Source of the DNA: Thermoplasmata archaeon
GTDB taxonomy: Archaea > Thermoplasmatota > Thermoplasmata > Thermoplasmatales > GCA-001856825
NCBI GenBank assembly: GCA_021797915.1
Contig: JAJZYT010000006.1
Span: 17,513 to 81,512, forward strand
Reading direction: 5' to 3'
DNA length: 64,000 bases
Shown: positions 27,169-37,394 of the stretch, piece after piece
Layout of the letters: each line of letters opens with the position of its first letter
Numbering within the stretch: position 1 is the stretch's first letter
Notes under the pieces: model-generated
What the model was told of the DNA's origin: nothing
Databases searched by the model: none
What the model saw: only the letters and a program-made list of their open reading frames with translations
Position numbers and translations under genes: made by a program

Positions 27169-29816
27169 TTCTTTCCCCCCTCATATTTCGTTCCAAATAT
27201 CTCTTTGACGAGATAATCCACGTCAACGGAATCTCCCTCAAATGATCTCGATGGGTCTGTTCCATCTTCCCCATATTCTAGCTGAATAACTGAGTCCTCC
27301 GTATCGAGCACCTTTCCTTCCTCCGATACCTTGAGGTCTTCAAGAGCGTTGATCAATCTTCTCTGCATGTACCCTGATCTTGAAGTTCTGACGGCAATAT
27401 CCACAAGCCCTTCCCTTCCACCTGTCGCGTGGAAGAAATATTCGGTCGGATTCAGCCCCTCCTTGTAGGATGAACTGACGAAACCCCTTGCGTATGCCCC
27501 TATGTCTCCCTTCTGGAAGTGTGGCAGCGTTCTGTTTGTGTACCCCCTGTGTTGCCTCTGACCTCTAATACTCTGTTGCCCAATGATACCGGCCATCTGC
27601 GCGAGGTTCATCATGTTCGCCCTCGCCCCTGACCTTGCCATTATGACAGTTGAGTTGTCCATACCCAGATAGTGGGAAGCAATCTCAGAACTCTTTTCCC
27701 TTGCCTGTGAAAGCGCCTTCATAACCATTGATTCCAGAGTATCCTCAAGGGTCTTTCCGGGTTCCATTCCAATGAGTCCATTCTTGTAATTCTCTATGAG
27801 CTTCTCGACTTTTTGGACTGCCTCGTTTCCCACTTCCCTGAGCTGGGCCTTCGCCTCTCCTGGGACGTCTTCATCATCTATTCCTGTGGAGAAACCGGTG
27901 AAACTGATGACGCCAGCAGCAAGTCTGGTGAGGTTGTCGAGGAACTTGGCTCCTTCTGCATTTCCGTACTTCCTTAGCACATAATCGAGGAGAGCACCTT
28001 TGGACTGTCCGACGGCGTTTTCGTCAATCGCGCCATTAACCAGTTTGCCTTTCTCTATCCTTATCAGTCCTTCGGTCCCGTTCGGATCGAGACTCTTGTC
28101 TGCTAGTTTTCCCTTGAATTCCAGATTCACTCCCTCTGGAAGAATGAGTGAGAAAATATCTCTGCCCTTGAAGTATCTCTTTCCATCCACTTCTACGGTT
28201 TCTGGTGTGCGATCAACGTCTATGTAGCTTGTGATATGTAGTCCGGTCTCCAATGGGATCAATGGATTCCTGTAAGTCAACATGAAAAGTGCGGTAATGT
28301 GATCGTGTATTGCTCCCATTATCGGTCCTCCAAATCTTGGAGAAAGGAAGTTCTCCTGTACCTTCATTAGAATCTCAGCCTCTGCCCTTGCTTCCTGACT
28401 CTGAAGGACGTGGAGATTCATCTCATCCCCATCAAAGTCTGCATTGTAAGGTGCGCATACCGCAAGATTGAACCTGAAAGTCCTGTATGGTAGGACCCTA
28501 ACTTCGTGAGCCATCATGGACATCCTGTGAAGACTCGGTTGCCTGTTGAAGAGAACAATGTCCCCATCTTCCATCTGTCTCTCGACCTGCCATCCAAGCT
28601 CCATCTTTTCAGCAACTTCTGCAGAGTTCTTTTCGGATATCTTTATCCTGCTTCCGTCTATTCTATACACGTAGTTTACTCCAGGTTTGTAGACCGCTTC
28701 GTCCCTCCCAGGGCCGTTCTTGATCAGTTCCTTCAGTCTTTCGAAATTGTGTTCGGTTGCGGTTTCTGTGACGGTGAGTTCCCTCGCTGCCTTTGCGGGT
28801 ACGCCCACCTGATTTATCGATAGGAATGGCTCTGGACTTATTACAGTCCTCGCAGAGAAGTTTACCCTCTTACCAGAAAGGTTGCTCCTGAACCTTCCTT
28901 CCTTTCCCTTGAGTCTCTGAACCAGTGTCTTTAAGGACCTTCCCGACCTGTGCCTCGCCGGAGGCGTCCCGGGTGTCTGGTTATCAAAATAGGTTGTAAC
29001 GTGATACTGCAGGAGGTCCCACAAGTCCTCTATGATTAACTGTGGGCTTCCCTGGTCCCTGTTTTCCCTGAGTCTCTGATTGATCCTTATTACATCGACA
29101 AGCTTGTGAGTGAGATCGTCCTCGCTTCTCTCACCGGTTTCGAGTGTTATGGTAGGTCTTACATTAACGGGTGGAACCGGGAATACAGTGAGGATCATCC
29201 ATTCCGGCCTTGCCACTTTTGGATCGAGACCGATCAGCGGGAGATCATCGTTCTGTATCTTCTCAAATCTTTCCCTGATTTCCTTTGGAGTGAGTTTCTT
29301 TCCTTCTTCCCTGAATGTGGTTGGTTTGTCGAGTGCGACCTTTTGATTCTCAAAGTGACAGTGCGGACAGATGACAACTTCGGAAGCGTCAGATTCAACT
29401 TCAGAAACAATGTCATCGTACTCAATATCACTGAGCCTGTTTGCTGTATCCTTTATCTTCTCGAAGAATTCCTTTAGATTGCTGTCCGGAAGCTTAATCC
29501 TTCCACAGTTTGAGCAGGTGCTGGACAGGATCGAATAGATCTCCTTTATGAACCCGATATGCACCACTGGCATAGCCAGTTCGATGTGCCCGAAATGTCC
29601 GGGGCACTGATCTACTTTCCCTCCGCAGGTCTTGCACTTCAGACCTGGTTCGATGACTCCCATCGAAGGGTCCATCAGTCCTTTCTCTATAGGATAACCA
29701 TCATCGTCGTAGGTATCTGGAGTAATTACCTTTACAGCCGACATCCTCCTTATCTCTTCTGGGGATAGCAGCGCGAATTTCAGTTCTTCAATTCCCTTTG
29801 AAATCTCTACCTTCAC
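27165..29816 (-). CDS. rpoA1: RNA polymerase subunit A'
   Basis: The N-terminal part of the largest subunit, 883 residues. The clamp zinc site is C61-C64-C71-H74 ([14 protein letters not shown]) with a second pair of CxxC motifs (C101-C104, C150-C153). The catalytic magnesium loop NADFDGD spans 458-464. [20 protein letters not shown] and the [15 protein letters not shown] segment form the later active-centre parts. It overlaps both rpoB and rpoA2 by four bases, so the chain is translationally coupled. Confidence 0.97.
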   Translation of the reverse strand: MKVEISKGIEELKFALLSPEEIRRMSAVKVITPDTYDDDGYPIEKGLMDPSMGVIEPGLKCKTCGGKVDQCPGHFGHIELAMPVVHIGFIKEIYSILSSTCSNCGRIKLPDSNLKEFFEKIKDTANRLSDIEYDDIVSEVESDASEVVICPHCHFENQKVALDKPTTFREEGKKLTPKEIRERFEKIQNDDLPLIGLDPKVARPEWMILTVFPVPPVNVRPTITLETGERSEDDLTHKLVDVIRINQRLRENRDQGSPQLIIEDLWDLLQYHVTTYFDNQTPGTPPARHRSGRSLKTLVQRLKGKEGRFRSNLSGKRVNFSARTVISPEPFLSINQVGVPAKAARELTVTETATEHNFERLKELIKNGPGRDEAVYKPGVNYVYRIDGSRIKISEKNSAEVAEKMELGWQVERQMEDGDIVLFNRQPSLHRMSMMAHEVRVLPYRTFRFNLAVCAPYNADFDGDEMNLHVLQSQEARAEAEILMKVQENFLSPRFGGPIMGAIHDHITALFMLTYRNPLIPLETGLHITSYIDVDRTPETVEVDGKRYFKGRDIFSLILPEGVNLEFKGKLADKSLDPNGTEGLIRIEKGKLVNGAIDENAVGQSKGALLDYVLRKYGNAEGAKFLDNLTRLAAGVISFTGFSTGIDDEDVPGEAKAQLREVGNEAVQKVEKLIENYKNGLIGMEPGKTLEDTLESMVMKALSQAREKSSEIASHYLGMDNSTVIMARSGARANMMNLAQMAGIIGQQSIRGQRQHRGYTNRTLPHFQKGDIGAYARGFVSSSYKEGLNPTEYFFHATGGREGLVDIAVRTSRSGYMQRRLINALEDLKVSEEGKVLDTEDSVIQLEYGEDGTDPSRSFEGDSVDVDYLVKEIFGTKYEGGKK

Positions 29817-32800
29817 TTCAAATCACCCAACCTCAATCTCATAACAACGCCAAGCGACATCAATTCGTCTCTCATCAGCTTGAACGCGTAGCTGGTTTCC
29901 ACAGGTCTGATGTTGCTGGTGTTTCCGCAGACTGGACACCTGAGCTGGTGAGTCTTGTAGTCGTAAATGGCCACGTGACCGCAATCCGGATCACCACAGA
30001 CGTAGACGGTGAATCCATCGCTCTGGTCCAGCAACCTGTCCTTGATAGCCATAGCTGCGCCGTGACCTATCAGAGTATCTCTCTCCATTTCACCAAACCT
30101 TAGTCCGCCCTGCCTAGATCTTCCTTCGGTTGGTTGTCTTGTCAGTATCTGCACGGGTCCCCTTGACCTTGCGTGGAATTTGCCTGCAACCATGTGGTGC
30201 AGTTTCTGGTAATACACTACTCCGATGAAAATATCGGCTTTGAATTTTCTTCCTGTGATTCCATCATACATTATTTCCCTTCCAGAAAACTTGAACCCAT
30301 TCCTTTCCAGGGACTCCCTCAGAGATTCCTCCGGTTCCCCCTCGAACACGGTTCCGTTGATGAACCTTCCTTCCAGAGCACCGACCTTGCCCCCTATCGT
30401 TTCGAGTAGGTGACCAACTGTCATTCTGCTCGGAATTGAGTGCGGATTGATTATCAGGTCTGGAATGACTCCCTCTTCGGTAAATGGCATGTCTTCCTGA
30501 GGGATAATCGCTCCGATGACACCCTTCTGTCCGTGTCTGCTTGCAAACTTATCTCCGAGTTCGGGTATCCTATCATCCCTCACCTTGACCTTGAGGAGTC
30601 TACTGTTGTTCTCGGAAACCGTAAGGATGACCGAATCTATGTGACCGGTCTCGCCTGGTCTGTTCGTTATGGAACTTTCCCTTCTCTTCTGGATGGAAAT
30701 CTTTTGCTCCTCTTCCATGAATCTTGGTGGCGAAGTCTTTCCGACAATGACGTCTCCTCCGGATACGTAAATTTCTGGAGACACCATTCCGTTCTCGTCT
30801 ATGTTCCTGTACGACTCTTCACTCCTCACTCCCCTGACTTCTGGCGGAGGAATTTCGAATTTATCTTCCTGTCCACCGGGATACCTCTTCTCTTCAGCCT
30901 TGTATGTTCTGAAGAATGCGGATCTTCCAAAACCTCTCTCAACCGATGCCTTGTTGATAATGACCGCATCCTGGATGTTGTAATTGTGATATGATATCAA
31001 TGCCACAACGGCGTTTTGCCCTGAAGGCCTCCGGTTGTACTTGATGTATTTCGCTGCACCAGTCGTTACCATGGGTTTCTGAGGATAGTGAAGCACGTGT
31101 CCTCGGGTATCAGGTCTTAGTCTATAGTTTGATGACGAAAGTCCCAGTGACTGTTTGGTCATGGCAGCTCCCATAGTAACCCTAGGAGACTGGTTGTGTT
31201 CCGCGTACGGAATGACCCCAACGACCACTCCTTGAATCATCATCGGGTCTATTTCCATGTGTGTGTGTTCCGGGCCATAAGTTTTCTTCCCCTCGAAAGC
31301 ATTGTTGCACTTCAGGCACTTGAGCTTGACTGCCTCTTCCCCTGGGTTCACCCATTCTGTGAGGTCGCTATAAAGGTAGGTTCCGCAGTGCGGACACTTC
31401 AGTGGTTTCTCATATGGATAGACGGAAACGAACGAGTTCTCTTCCTCTTCCGCATCCAGCCACTCGATGATCCCACCTGCTATGAGGTCTTTCACTCCCA
31501 TCTTTCCAGAGAGAAGATTCTCCCTTGTGGCCGCATTGAATTTTGTCTTTCCATTATAGACCACTATTAGCGGTCTCCTTATCCTTCCCTTGTCTGTGTT
31601 GATGATGACTTCGTTCGTTGTGTCATCGAATCTAATATTGACCTGGTTCGATAGGTTACCAGACCTTCTCTTCTTTCTTATTTCGGCTACTACGCTCAAT
31701 CCGTCCCTGTGATAACCGATCAGATTACCATTGACGTATATTCTTGAAAGTCCAGGCTTCTCCCCAAGTATTTCTTCGAGACCCATCTTCTTCAACATTT
31801 CGATGATGTTTTCTTCCGGGTATCCTTCTGTGATGTCTATAACCAAACTGGCGTTCTTTACGAGCCCACAGTTCTGCCCCTCTGGCGTCTCATTCGGACA
31901 CATCCTTCCCCACTGGGTTGGATGCAGATCCCTTGCCTCAAAGTGCGGCTGTGATCTTGTCAGTGGCGATGATATCCTCCTCAAATGTGAAAGGGTGGCG
32001 ATGTATGAAGTCCTCTCCAGAAGCTGTGACACCCCCGTCCTTCCTCCGATCCAGTTTCCAGTTGAGATTGCGTGCTTCAACTTCTCGTTCAGAACATCTT
32101 GTCTCACTGCAGCGTTGAGCCTGATACCCCTTTTCCTGTTGTAGGTTTTTTCCAGCTGACCCTTGAGGTCCTTCAGCAGTGCCTGCGCTGAGCTCCTGAA
32201 CAGCTCCTCCAGAAGGTCTCCGGATAATTTTATTCTCTTGTTTGCAAGGTGATCCTTGTCGTCTTCTTTCCTGATACCCAGATAGAGTTCAAGGAGTGCC
32301 CTTGCCATTCTCCCGAGGTATATTCCCTTCTTGGTCCTGTCGTGAATGGAGTCACCTAGATGCGGTAGCAAATTCTTGTCGAGAATCTGAGACATCTTCT
32401 TTTCCCTGAATTCTTTTGCCTGCCCTGCAGCAAACCTCTTTTCCAGGTAGTTGATTGCGTCCTTTTCACTCAATATTCCGGTCGTAGGATAGAGTTCAGT
32501 GTTTTCAGAGTCCTCTATGTTTGCTAGGACGACTGGAACCATTTTTTCATTTGTCACTATTGAATCGTAAATATCCTTGTCCTTGTCAACTCCCAGTGCC
32601 TTCATCAATACCACGAGTGGAATAGTTCCTGCGATCGACGGAATGGAAACTGTAAGTATTCCGTCTGCTTTCCTCTCGACTGCTATGAGGGCCCTGTAAC
32701 CTTCCTTCTGGGAGAATATCTTTGCGACTTCGACCCTTGAATCGTACTTCTCCTCATATTCGACAATGATCTTATTAGGGGCCAGATCCTCCATTGATAT

Positions 32801-33430
32801 GAGGGTCCTTTCTGTTCCTCCAATAATGAAATATCCGCCTGCATCTTGTGGATCCTCTCCGAGCAGCTGAAGCTTCTTCTCGTAAGGAAGGGATAGCAAT
32901 TCCTCCTCCGTCATACCCCTTATTTTCTCGTCCTTCCTTAGGTTAATTCTCCTGATGAATTCATCAGTGTTGTTCTTGTGAAGTATGCAAATCTTAGACC
33001 TCACCATGACTGGGAACTCTCCTATCTTGATCTTCTCATTCCTAATCTCCGTGTCTTCCTCGAGAACAGTGAAGTCGAGAAACAACGGGGCCATATAGTT
33101 GAGGTCCCTCAGTCTCGCTTCGAGAGGAGTTATGTAGTTCTCCGATCCTGTGGGTTCCCTGATCTTCGGGAGCTCAATAGATATTGTCGTTTCTGGTTTT
33201 TCGACATTCTTCCGCCTCCCGAATCTGATCCTAATGTCCACTCCACCAGTCTTTGATCTGTCAAGCTTCATCTCACCAGGTAAGTCATCCTCCGTCACCC
33301 TTAGGGTGTCGAAGACCTGCTGCATTCCTGAATCAGGGTTGTCTTCTGTTGGGATAAAATCGTTGTAAGAAACTAGTTGATGGTTGACTACTTCCATCTC
33401 TTTAAAAAACGTATTCAAAATGCTATACAT
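29813..33430 (-). CDS. rpoB: RNA polymerase subunit B (unsplit)
   Basis: The second-largest subunit in one piece, 1205 residues. The N-terminus [20 protein letters not shown] is the family start, supporting the ATG at 33430. [20 protein letters not shown] and [19 protein letters not shown] mark the fork and active centre; [15 protein letters not shown] binds near the catalytic site; the zinc ribbons are [12 protein letters not shown] (about 660-690) and [17 protein letters not shown] near the C-terminus. Halophiles and most methanogens have B split in two; the unsplit form fits Thermoplasmatales, Thermococcales and TACK archaea. Confidence 0.97.
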   Translation of the reverse strand: MYSILNTFFKEMEVVNHQLVSYNDFIPTEDNPDSGMQQVFDTLRVTEDDLPGEMKLDRSKTGGVDIRIRFGRRKNVEKPETTISIELPKIREPTGSENYITPLEARLRDLNYMAPLFLDFTVLEEDTEIRNEKIKIGEFPVMVRSKICILHKNNTDEFIRRINLRKDEKIRGMTEEELLSLPYEKKLQLLGEDPQDAGGYFIIGGTERTLISMEDLAPNKIIVEYEEKYDSRVEVAKIFSQKEGYRALIAVERKADGILTVSIPSIAGTIPLVVLMKALGVDKDKDIYDSIVTNEKMVPVVLANIEDSENTELYPTTGILSEKDAINYLEKRFAAGQAKEFREKKMSQILDKNLLPHLGDSIHDRTKKGIYLGRMARALLELYLGIRKEDDKDHLANKRIKLSGDLLEELFRSSAQALLKDLKGQLEKTYNRKRGIRLNAAVRQDVLNEKLKHAISTGNWIGGRTGVSQLLERTSYIATLSHLRRISSPLTRSQPHFEARDLHPTQWGRMCPNETPEGQNCGLVKNASLVIDITEGYPEENIIEMLKKMGLEEILGEKPGLSRIYVNGNLIGYHRDGLSVVAEIRKKRRSGNLSNQVNIRFDDTTNEVIINTDKGRIRRPLIVVYNGKTKFNAATRENLLSGKMGVKDLIAGGIIEWLDAEEEENSFVSVYPYEKPLKCPHCGTYLYSDLTEWVNPGEEAVKLKCLKCNNAFEGKKTYGPEHTHMEIDPMMIQGVVVGVIPYAEHNQSPRVTMGAAMTKQSLGLSSSNYRLRPDTRGHVLHYPQKPMVTTGAAKYIKYNRRPSGQNAVVALISYHNYNIQDAVIINKASVERGFGRSAFFRTYKAEEKRYPGGQEDKFEIPPPEVRGVRSEESYRNIDENGMVSPEIYVSGGDVIVGKTSPPRFMEEEQKISIQKRRESSITNRPGETGHIDSVILTVSENNSRLLKVKVRDDRIPELGDKFASRHGQKGVIGAIIPQEDMPFTEEGVIPDLIINPHSIPSRMTVGHLLETIGGKVGALEGRFINGTVFEGEPEESLRESLERNGFKFSGREIMYDGITGRKFKADIFIGVVYYQKLHHMVAGKFHARSRGPVQILTRQPTEGRSRQGGLRFGEMERDTLIGHGAAMAIKDRLLDQSDGFTVYVCGDPDCGHVAIYDYKTHQLRCPVCGNTSNIRPVETSYAFKLMRDELMSLGVVMRLRLGDLK

Positions 33431-33433
33431 CTA

Positions 33434-33694
33434 TTATTCACCTATCACGGTTCTGTATATCTTGGCAATTCCTCTTGTCCTGCTCTTTCTGACTATTTCA
33501 ATAATTCTACCGGGAACAATTTCTCCTATCCCCGGGGCCTTTTCCAGTGTCTTTATGACTGGGTCGGTCCTCCTGATCTTTGGAAGCTGTCCCTTGGTAA
33601 CCCCCAGTGACTTCAAAATATTCTCTTCCTCCTTTACGGGAACCAACCAGTGTTCTGGAACCATCTCGTGCATTAATATATTATATTTCGCCAT
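33434..33694 (-). CDS. rpoH: RNA polymerase subunit H
   Basis: RpoH (eukaryotic Rpb5 C-terminal domain), 86 residues. HEMVPEHWLVPVKEEENILKSLGVTKGQLPKIRRTDPVIK and the final GRIIEIVRKSRTRGIAKIYRTV are unmistakable, spread over residues 9-82. It opens the operon rpoH-rpoB-rpoA1-rpoA2-rpl30e-nusA; three bases separate its stop from the rpoB start. Confidence 0.96.
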   Translation of the reverse strand: MAKYNILMHEMVPEHWLVPVKEEENILKSLGVTKGQLPKIRRTDPVIKTLEKAPGIGEIVPGRIIEIVRKSRTRGIAKIYRTVIGE

Positions 33695-33722
33695 AGAACT
33701 TTAGCCCTCGAGCAATCCAAAG

Positions 33723-33731
33723 CATTTTAAG
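33723..33731 (-). promoter_or_regulatory. Probable box A promoter of the RNA polymerase operon
   Basis: Minus-strand CTTAAAATG lies 29-37 bases before the rpoH ATG, giving a nearly leaderless start. A second candidate, GTTTAAAATGAG, lies about 40 bases further upstream. Confidence 0.5.
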
Positions 33732-33740
33732 CCTACTACA

Positions 33741-34043
33741 TCAGAATTTTCATACAAACTCATTTTAAACCTCTGGAATTGCCTGACCTTATCTTTTAAT
33801 GATACATATTCTTTGTGTTCCCATTTATTAATTATGATTAATATTTTATTATTAAATAAATCAATTCTCTATCTGTTAATTAGCTGACTGGTTAGACCAC
33901 AAAATTTATTAGTCTTTTGATAACACAATTCCTGATTATACCGAGTGACGTAAAGGTGAAAAGAGCTTGCAGGAAGCACTTCTCAAATGATTCAATTCAG
34001 ATTCTGATTTTCGGAACCGGAACCTTCATAATTAAAATCTCAA
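33741..34043. other. A/T-rich intergenic region between rpoH and the gene at 34044
   Basis: The stretch holds the upstream part of the rpoH control region and is very A/T-rich around 33820-33880. AAATTTATTA at 33901-33910 is a plausible box A for plus-strand transcription toward the gene at 34044. I see no RNA gene or repeat. A 65-residue open frame at 33917-34114 has no recognisable features. Confidence 0.4.
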
Positions 34044-34616
34044 GTGAAGAGGGAAAGAGCCCCTTGCAATTCAATAAACAAGAAAGCCACCGAGCTTGCG
34101 AAAGTATCTTATGATTTCTTAGAGTCTGAATATATGGAGACGGATCTAAAATCACAAATTAAGAGTTCGAGAAAAGTGAGCATTGATGGAACCAAGGTAA
34201 CCTACGACATGACTAATGGAGTGGACTTCTCCAAGCCTAGGAAAACTGCAGAGGCCCTTGCGGAGGCCCTTTTTGAGGAAGATGTTTCAAAATGGATCAC
34301 GTACACCTCAGGGGAACTGACTGTGAGTCCGACTCAAAAGATCGAAATTCTGATAACATCCGACCACAGCAAGAAAGTAGACAAAACTGTCGAAGAGTTC
34401 AAGAAGGATCTGGAAAAGAATGAGATGGGCAGCCATTATGCAGATGCAATGGAAAAGGCCGCAACATACAAGGCAGGGATTGGAACATATATGTTTGCAG
34501 GGTTAATAGGTGCAATGATTGTCGAGTCGTCAAACCGAAATGCAGAAGGGAAAGAATACCTGGATAAGGTATTCCAAAAAGTCATGAATAATGTGGAGAT
34601 CAAAAAGATAGGCTGA
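34044..34616 (+). CDS. Hypothetical protein with one hydrophobic segment
   Basis: I do not recognise this 190-residue protein. The frame opens with GTG at 34044 (an in-frame TAA lies five codons upstream); ATG at 34134 is an internal alternative that would remove 30 residues. The middle alternates beta-like segments (KVSIDGTKVTYDM, WITYTSGELTVSP, KIEILITSDHS), then a charged helix, and a single hydrophobic stretch TYMFAGLIGAMIVE near residues 149-162, borderline for a membrane helix. It stands alone between the RNA polymerase operon and the BtuF-like gene. Confidence 0.6.
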   Translation: MKRERAPCNSINKKATELAKVSYDFLESEYMETDLKSQIKSSRKVSIDGTKVTYDMTNGVDFSKPRKTAEALAEALFEEDVSKWITYTSGELTVSPTQKIEILITSDHSKKVDKTVEEFKKDLEKNEMGSHYADAMEKAATYKAGIGTYMFAGLIGAMIVESSNRNAEGKEYLDKVFQKVMNNVEIKKIG

Positions 34617-34677
34617 AAAAAGAAACTGTGAATCTAACGAGTCTCCATCTTATAATTTACCAAGAGGTCTGGGGCTC

Positions 34678-34812
34678 GTGTTGAAAAAAACTGGCAAGCG
34701 AAAGGCAAATTCTGAGGTACGTAAGACTTCAATCTCGATCTCGGATCTTGATTTCTTCCGGAGCGTGTTCAAATCCAAATTTCACCAAATAGCCAGTCGA
34801 GAAAGTCTGTAG
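34678..34812 (+). CDS. Possible 44-residue basic small protein
   Basis: A short frame with GTG-TTG start codons at 34678/34681 lies 20-30 bases after CTTATAATTTA (34649-34659), the spacing of a leaderless archaeal gene. The product would be basic at the start (LKKTGKRKANSEVRKTS) and end in a helix-like SDLDFFRSVFKSKFHQIAS. There is no known homology and it may be chance; it fills the 234-base gap before the BtuF-like gene. Confidence 0.25.
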   Translation: MLKKTGKRKANSEVRKTSISISDLDFFRSVFKSKFHQIASRESL

Positions 34813-34850
34813 CAAACTGGCCCGGGGGAGCCTATGGTAAATGCATCTTT

Positions 34851-35678
34851 TCAATCCAGCCCTTCCAGCCAGGGCAGCACTTCTCTTATCAGAGACGGCC
34901 CGTGATGAGCGAAGAAATCGTATTCACCGGGAGTGAGGTAGATTTGCCTATTGTTATAAGATCTGAGGTTCACCCACTTTCTGGAAGATATCACCGTATC
35001 GAGCATATTGACTTCACGTTTGGTGAACATCTTGGGTTCCATGATGATGTAATCAGGGTCACTCTCTCTCACAAAATCAAAATCTGGATAAAGCCATTCT
35101 TTCGAAACTCCTGAATAGATTGACTTGAAATTCATGAACCGAAGAACGTCGGTTATATATGAGAGGGAGCCGAAAGTTACTGGACCTCCGAGATCACATT
35201 CTAGGTACACCGTTTTCTGTTTACCGATTCTTAGATCCTTGGTAAGCTCCCACAGGTCCCTTTCAAGTACTCTTCCATCGTCCTCCCTTCCTATGACCAC
35301 ACCGACCTTTGTCACCAGGTCAAGAACACCCGCCAGAGAGGACGGGAGTTTGAATGAGAATGTCCTGAAGTGCGGACTGAGTTGGTCTGCGACTGAGTTC
35401 TGGTAACCCGTAACGGTCAGTATCAAATCTGGCCTCAATTTCTCAAACTGTTCGATGCTTGCATACCCGTAACTCGCTACCTTCTTCTTGGTCATTGCTT
35501 CCTGCGGTCTAACACAGAAAGGAGTCACGCCAACTACCTTGTCCCCCATTCCTAGGTCGAACAAGATTTCGGTAATCGCAGGACTGAGACTTATGATTCT
35601 TTCGATAGTCTCTGGGACTTCTACCTCCTTGTTCCGATCGTCTATCAAAGTGACCAAAGCAATTGAGATTTCGAACAC
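34851..35678 (-). CDS. BtuF-like helical-backbone metal/cobalamin-binding protein without signal peptide
   Basis: A periplasmic-binding-protein fold of the BtuF/FecB type: RIISLSPAITEILFDLGMGDKVVGVTPFC (about 28-56), the ASIEQFEKLRPDLILT segment, a long central helix, and the C-terminal half with LTPGEYDFFAHHGPSLI. Such proteins usually feed an ABC importer for vitamin B12 or iron chelates. Here there is no signal peptide or lipobox; the N-terminus goes straight into VTLIDDRNKEVEVP. No permease or ATPase is nearby. A soluble, cytoplasmic binding role is an inference. Confidence 0.85.
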   Translation of the reverse strand: MFEISIALVTLIDDRNKEVEVPETIERIISLSPAITEILFDLGMGDKVVGVTPFCVRPQEAMTKKKVASYGYASIEQFEKLRPDLILTVTGYQNSVADQLSPHFRTFSFKLPSSLAGVLDLVTKVGVVIGREDDGRVLERDLWELTKDLRIGKQKTVYLECDLGGPVTFGSLSYITDVLRFMNFKSIYSGVSKEWLYPDFDFVRESDPDYIIMEPKMFTKREVNMLDTVISSRKWVNLRSYNNRQIYLTPGEYDFFAHHGPSLIREVLPWLEGLD

Positions 35679-35788
35679 CTATTTTAACGTCAACGGAGAA
35701 ATTAGCTCGATATATACCTCAGAAGCTGGTTATATTGGGCATATCACCAAATTTTTAATGGGCAAACCAATTTCCTTCCTGTAGATTA

Positions 35789-35986
35789 ATGGCTAAGATT
35801 AGGATATTCGGTGACGGTAAAGAGGTCCAGGTTGAAGGAAAGATGAGCGGTGAGGTCATACTGAAGCAACTCGGACTGAGTTCAAGTTCGACCATCATCC
35901 TGCGAAATGGCAAGCCCATACCAGAGGACAGCCTTGTCGGGGAAGATGACGATATCACGATCATCAAGTCGTTTTCAGGCGGTTGA
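35789..35986 (+). CDS. Ubiquitin-like beta-grasp protein (ThiS/MoaD/SAMP type)
   Basis: A 65-residue beta-grasp protein ending in the diglycine SFSGG that is adenylated and thiocarboxylated or conjugated in ThiS, MoaD and archaeal SAMPs. The pattern KIRIFGDGKEVQVEG, TIILRNGKPIPEDSLVGEDD and ITIIKSFSGG follows the fold. It could supply sulfur for tRNA thiolation, thiamine or molybdopterin, or act as a protein modifier; no E1-like enzyme is in the window to decide. Its last 12 bases overlap the convergent pelota gene. Confidence 0.88.
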   Translation: MAKIRIFGDGKEVQVEGKMSGEVILKQLGLSSSSTIILRNGKPIPEDSLVGEDDDITIIKSFSGG

Positions 35987-36970
35987 ATAATCCATCCTAT
36001 ACCTGAGTACCGCAACCATTCCACCATACGATTCGACTATTTTTCCAGTTTCCCACGAGCCATGGACAACGAACAACTTACAGCCACCCTGGCTGCACTT
36101 TTCCATATAAGTTGCTGCTCTGGGACCCCTGAAGAATTTATCAGACATTAAAAGTGTAGAGACTGCCCTCATATCAAGCGCTTTCTCCACCTCCTTCTTA
36201 CCGTAATAAGAAATACCCAAGCCAAATCCTTTAAGGAAGTCTGAAATCAATTTACTTTCCGCACTCCTTCTGAGGTTTACAACGCCCTCTTGGAGCAACT
36301 CCCTGATACCGTCCTCTTCAGATGATCCAATTTGAGTATTGACAGATTTGTAGCCGTTCTGGGAGAGGAGTTTAGAGATAGAGTCCCTGAATATTGATGG
36401 ACCTATTATGTAGATTTCTCCCTGACGGTGCTTTTCCATTTTCTCTAGGAAATCTTCTCGATAGCTGTTTTCTTTTCCTTCATACATCTTGCCAGTGCTT
36501 GTCGAAATTCTCCAGAGCATATCGTTCTTCGACTCATTGATTCCATATAGTGTGATGTTTTGATCGTCCGTGGACAGTACCAGAACTGTTGAGTTTGTTA
36601 GACTTGAAGACTCTTCAAGAGTACGGACAAAATTGACTCTATCCAGCGGAACTATTGAAATCGTGGATTCTGGTTCCACATTGATAGACTGATGTTCACC
36701 CATGTAGTCCTCTGGCCCCCCGATTATCTTACCAAGTATATGGAGCCTGGAGGAGAGCTCAAGGAACTCTACACTCTCAATCCTGATCGATACTTTTATC
36801 TTTTCTCTCTCCGTCCTCTTATTTCTAATCACGTCCTCTTTCCTCTCCACTCTTCTCAGAACTTCTGCGACGAGAACGTCTCCTTCTTTGAGGAACAGTG
36901 AGAGGTACCAAAGGTCTTCTCCTCCCGTGATCTCGATGTTCACCAGATCATCCTTAATCGTGAATTTCAA
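35975..36970 (-). CDS. pelA: Pelota (aDom34), ribosome rescue factor
   Basis: The archaeal Pelota/Dom34 protein of 331 residues, which with an aEF1-alpha- or ABCE1-type partner recycles stalled ribosomes. The N-terminal Sm-like domain (DDLVNIEITGGEDLWYLSLFL, then RTEREKIKVSIRIESVEF), the central eRF1-like domain and the C-terminal L7Ae-like domain (VSTLLMSDKFFRG, GGMVAVLRYRMDY) are all present; GGQ is absent, as expected. It overlaps the Mut7-C gene by 17 bases, in an operon of five genes. Confidence 0.93.
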   Translation of the reverse strand: MKFTIKDDLVNIEITGGEDLWYLSLFLKEGDVLVAEVLRRVERKEDVIRNKRTEREKIKVSIRIESVEFLELSSRLHILGKIIGGPEDYMGEHQSINVEPESTISIVPLDRVNFVRTLEESSSLTNSTVLVLSTDDQNITLYGINESKNDMLWRISTSTGKMYEGKENSYREDFLEKMEKHRQGEIYIIGPSIFRDSISKLLSQNGYKSVNTQIGSSEEDGIRELLQEGVVNLRRSAESKLISDFLKGFGLGISYYGKKEVEKALDMRAVSTLLMSDKFFRGPRAATYMEKCSQGGCKLFVVHGSWETGKIVESYGGMVAVLRYRMDYSTA

Positions 36971-37394
36971 ATCCTACCCTCTCCACCATTTTCCGGAAGT
37001 TTTCCATGTGGCTACCGTTCCAGTAATACCTCTTGCAACTATTGCAACGGAAGATCTGTTTCGCATCCTTGTTGACATATTCTGGGAGCTCAAGCCCATT
37101 TTCTATACTTTCCAAACTGTGACCGCAAATGCTGCAAAGTTCCATGAACCTGTGCTCTGGAGCAGGTAATGCACCTTTGAGTTCAGCTAACTGCCTTTCA
37201 GAGTTGTGCGATTCGATAAGCACGGAATTTTTCAGTTTGCCGTGCAGTAGCTTGTCCCTCGTCAGTATCAAATTATTTTCAGATATGCTGATGATATAAG
37301 AATCATCCTTGTCCTTTTCTATGTACTTCACATCATACCCGATTATCCGCAGATATCTGGCCAGTTTACCGAGCATGCTATCTGCTATTATCAT
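36954..37394 (-). CDS. Mut7-C family (PIN-like) RNase domain protein
   Basis: A 146-residue Mut7-C (DUF82) protein: a PIN-like nuclease fold at the N-terminus (MIIADSMLGKLARYLRIIGYDV, acidic residues Asp5 and Asp26 region; ISENNLILTRDKLL) with a C-terminal zinc ribbon C-x2-C (Cys87, Cys90) and C-x2-C (FRCNSCKRYYWNGSH). RNase activity is inferred from the fold. It overlaps Pelota by 17 bases and the MptE-like gene by four, a neighbourhood that suggests a link to RNA or ribosome quality control. Confidence 0.88.
   Translation of the reverse strand: MIIADSMLGKLARYLRIIGYDVKYIEKDKDDSYIISISENNLILTRDKLLHGKLKNSVLIESHNSERQLAELKGALPAPEHRFMELCSICGHSLESIENGLELPEYVNKDAKQIFRCNSCKRYYWNGSHMENFRKMVERVGFEIHD

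Noticed and set aside
33917..34114. 65-residue plus-strand open frame before the gene at 34044
   Set aside because: It overlaps that gene in a different frame, lacks a ribosome site and shows no family features.
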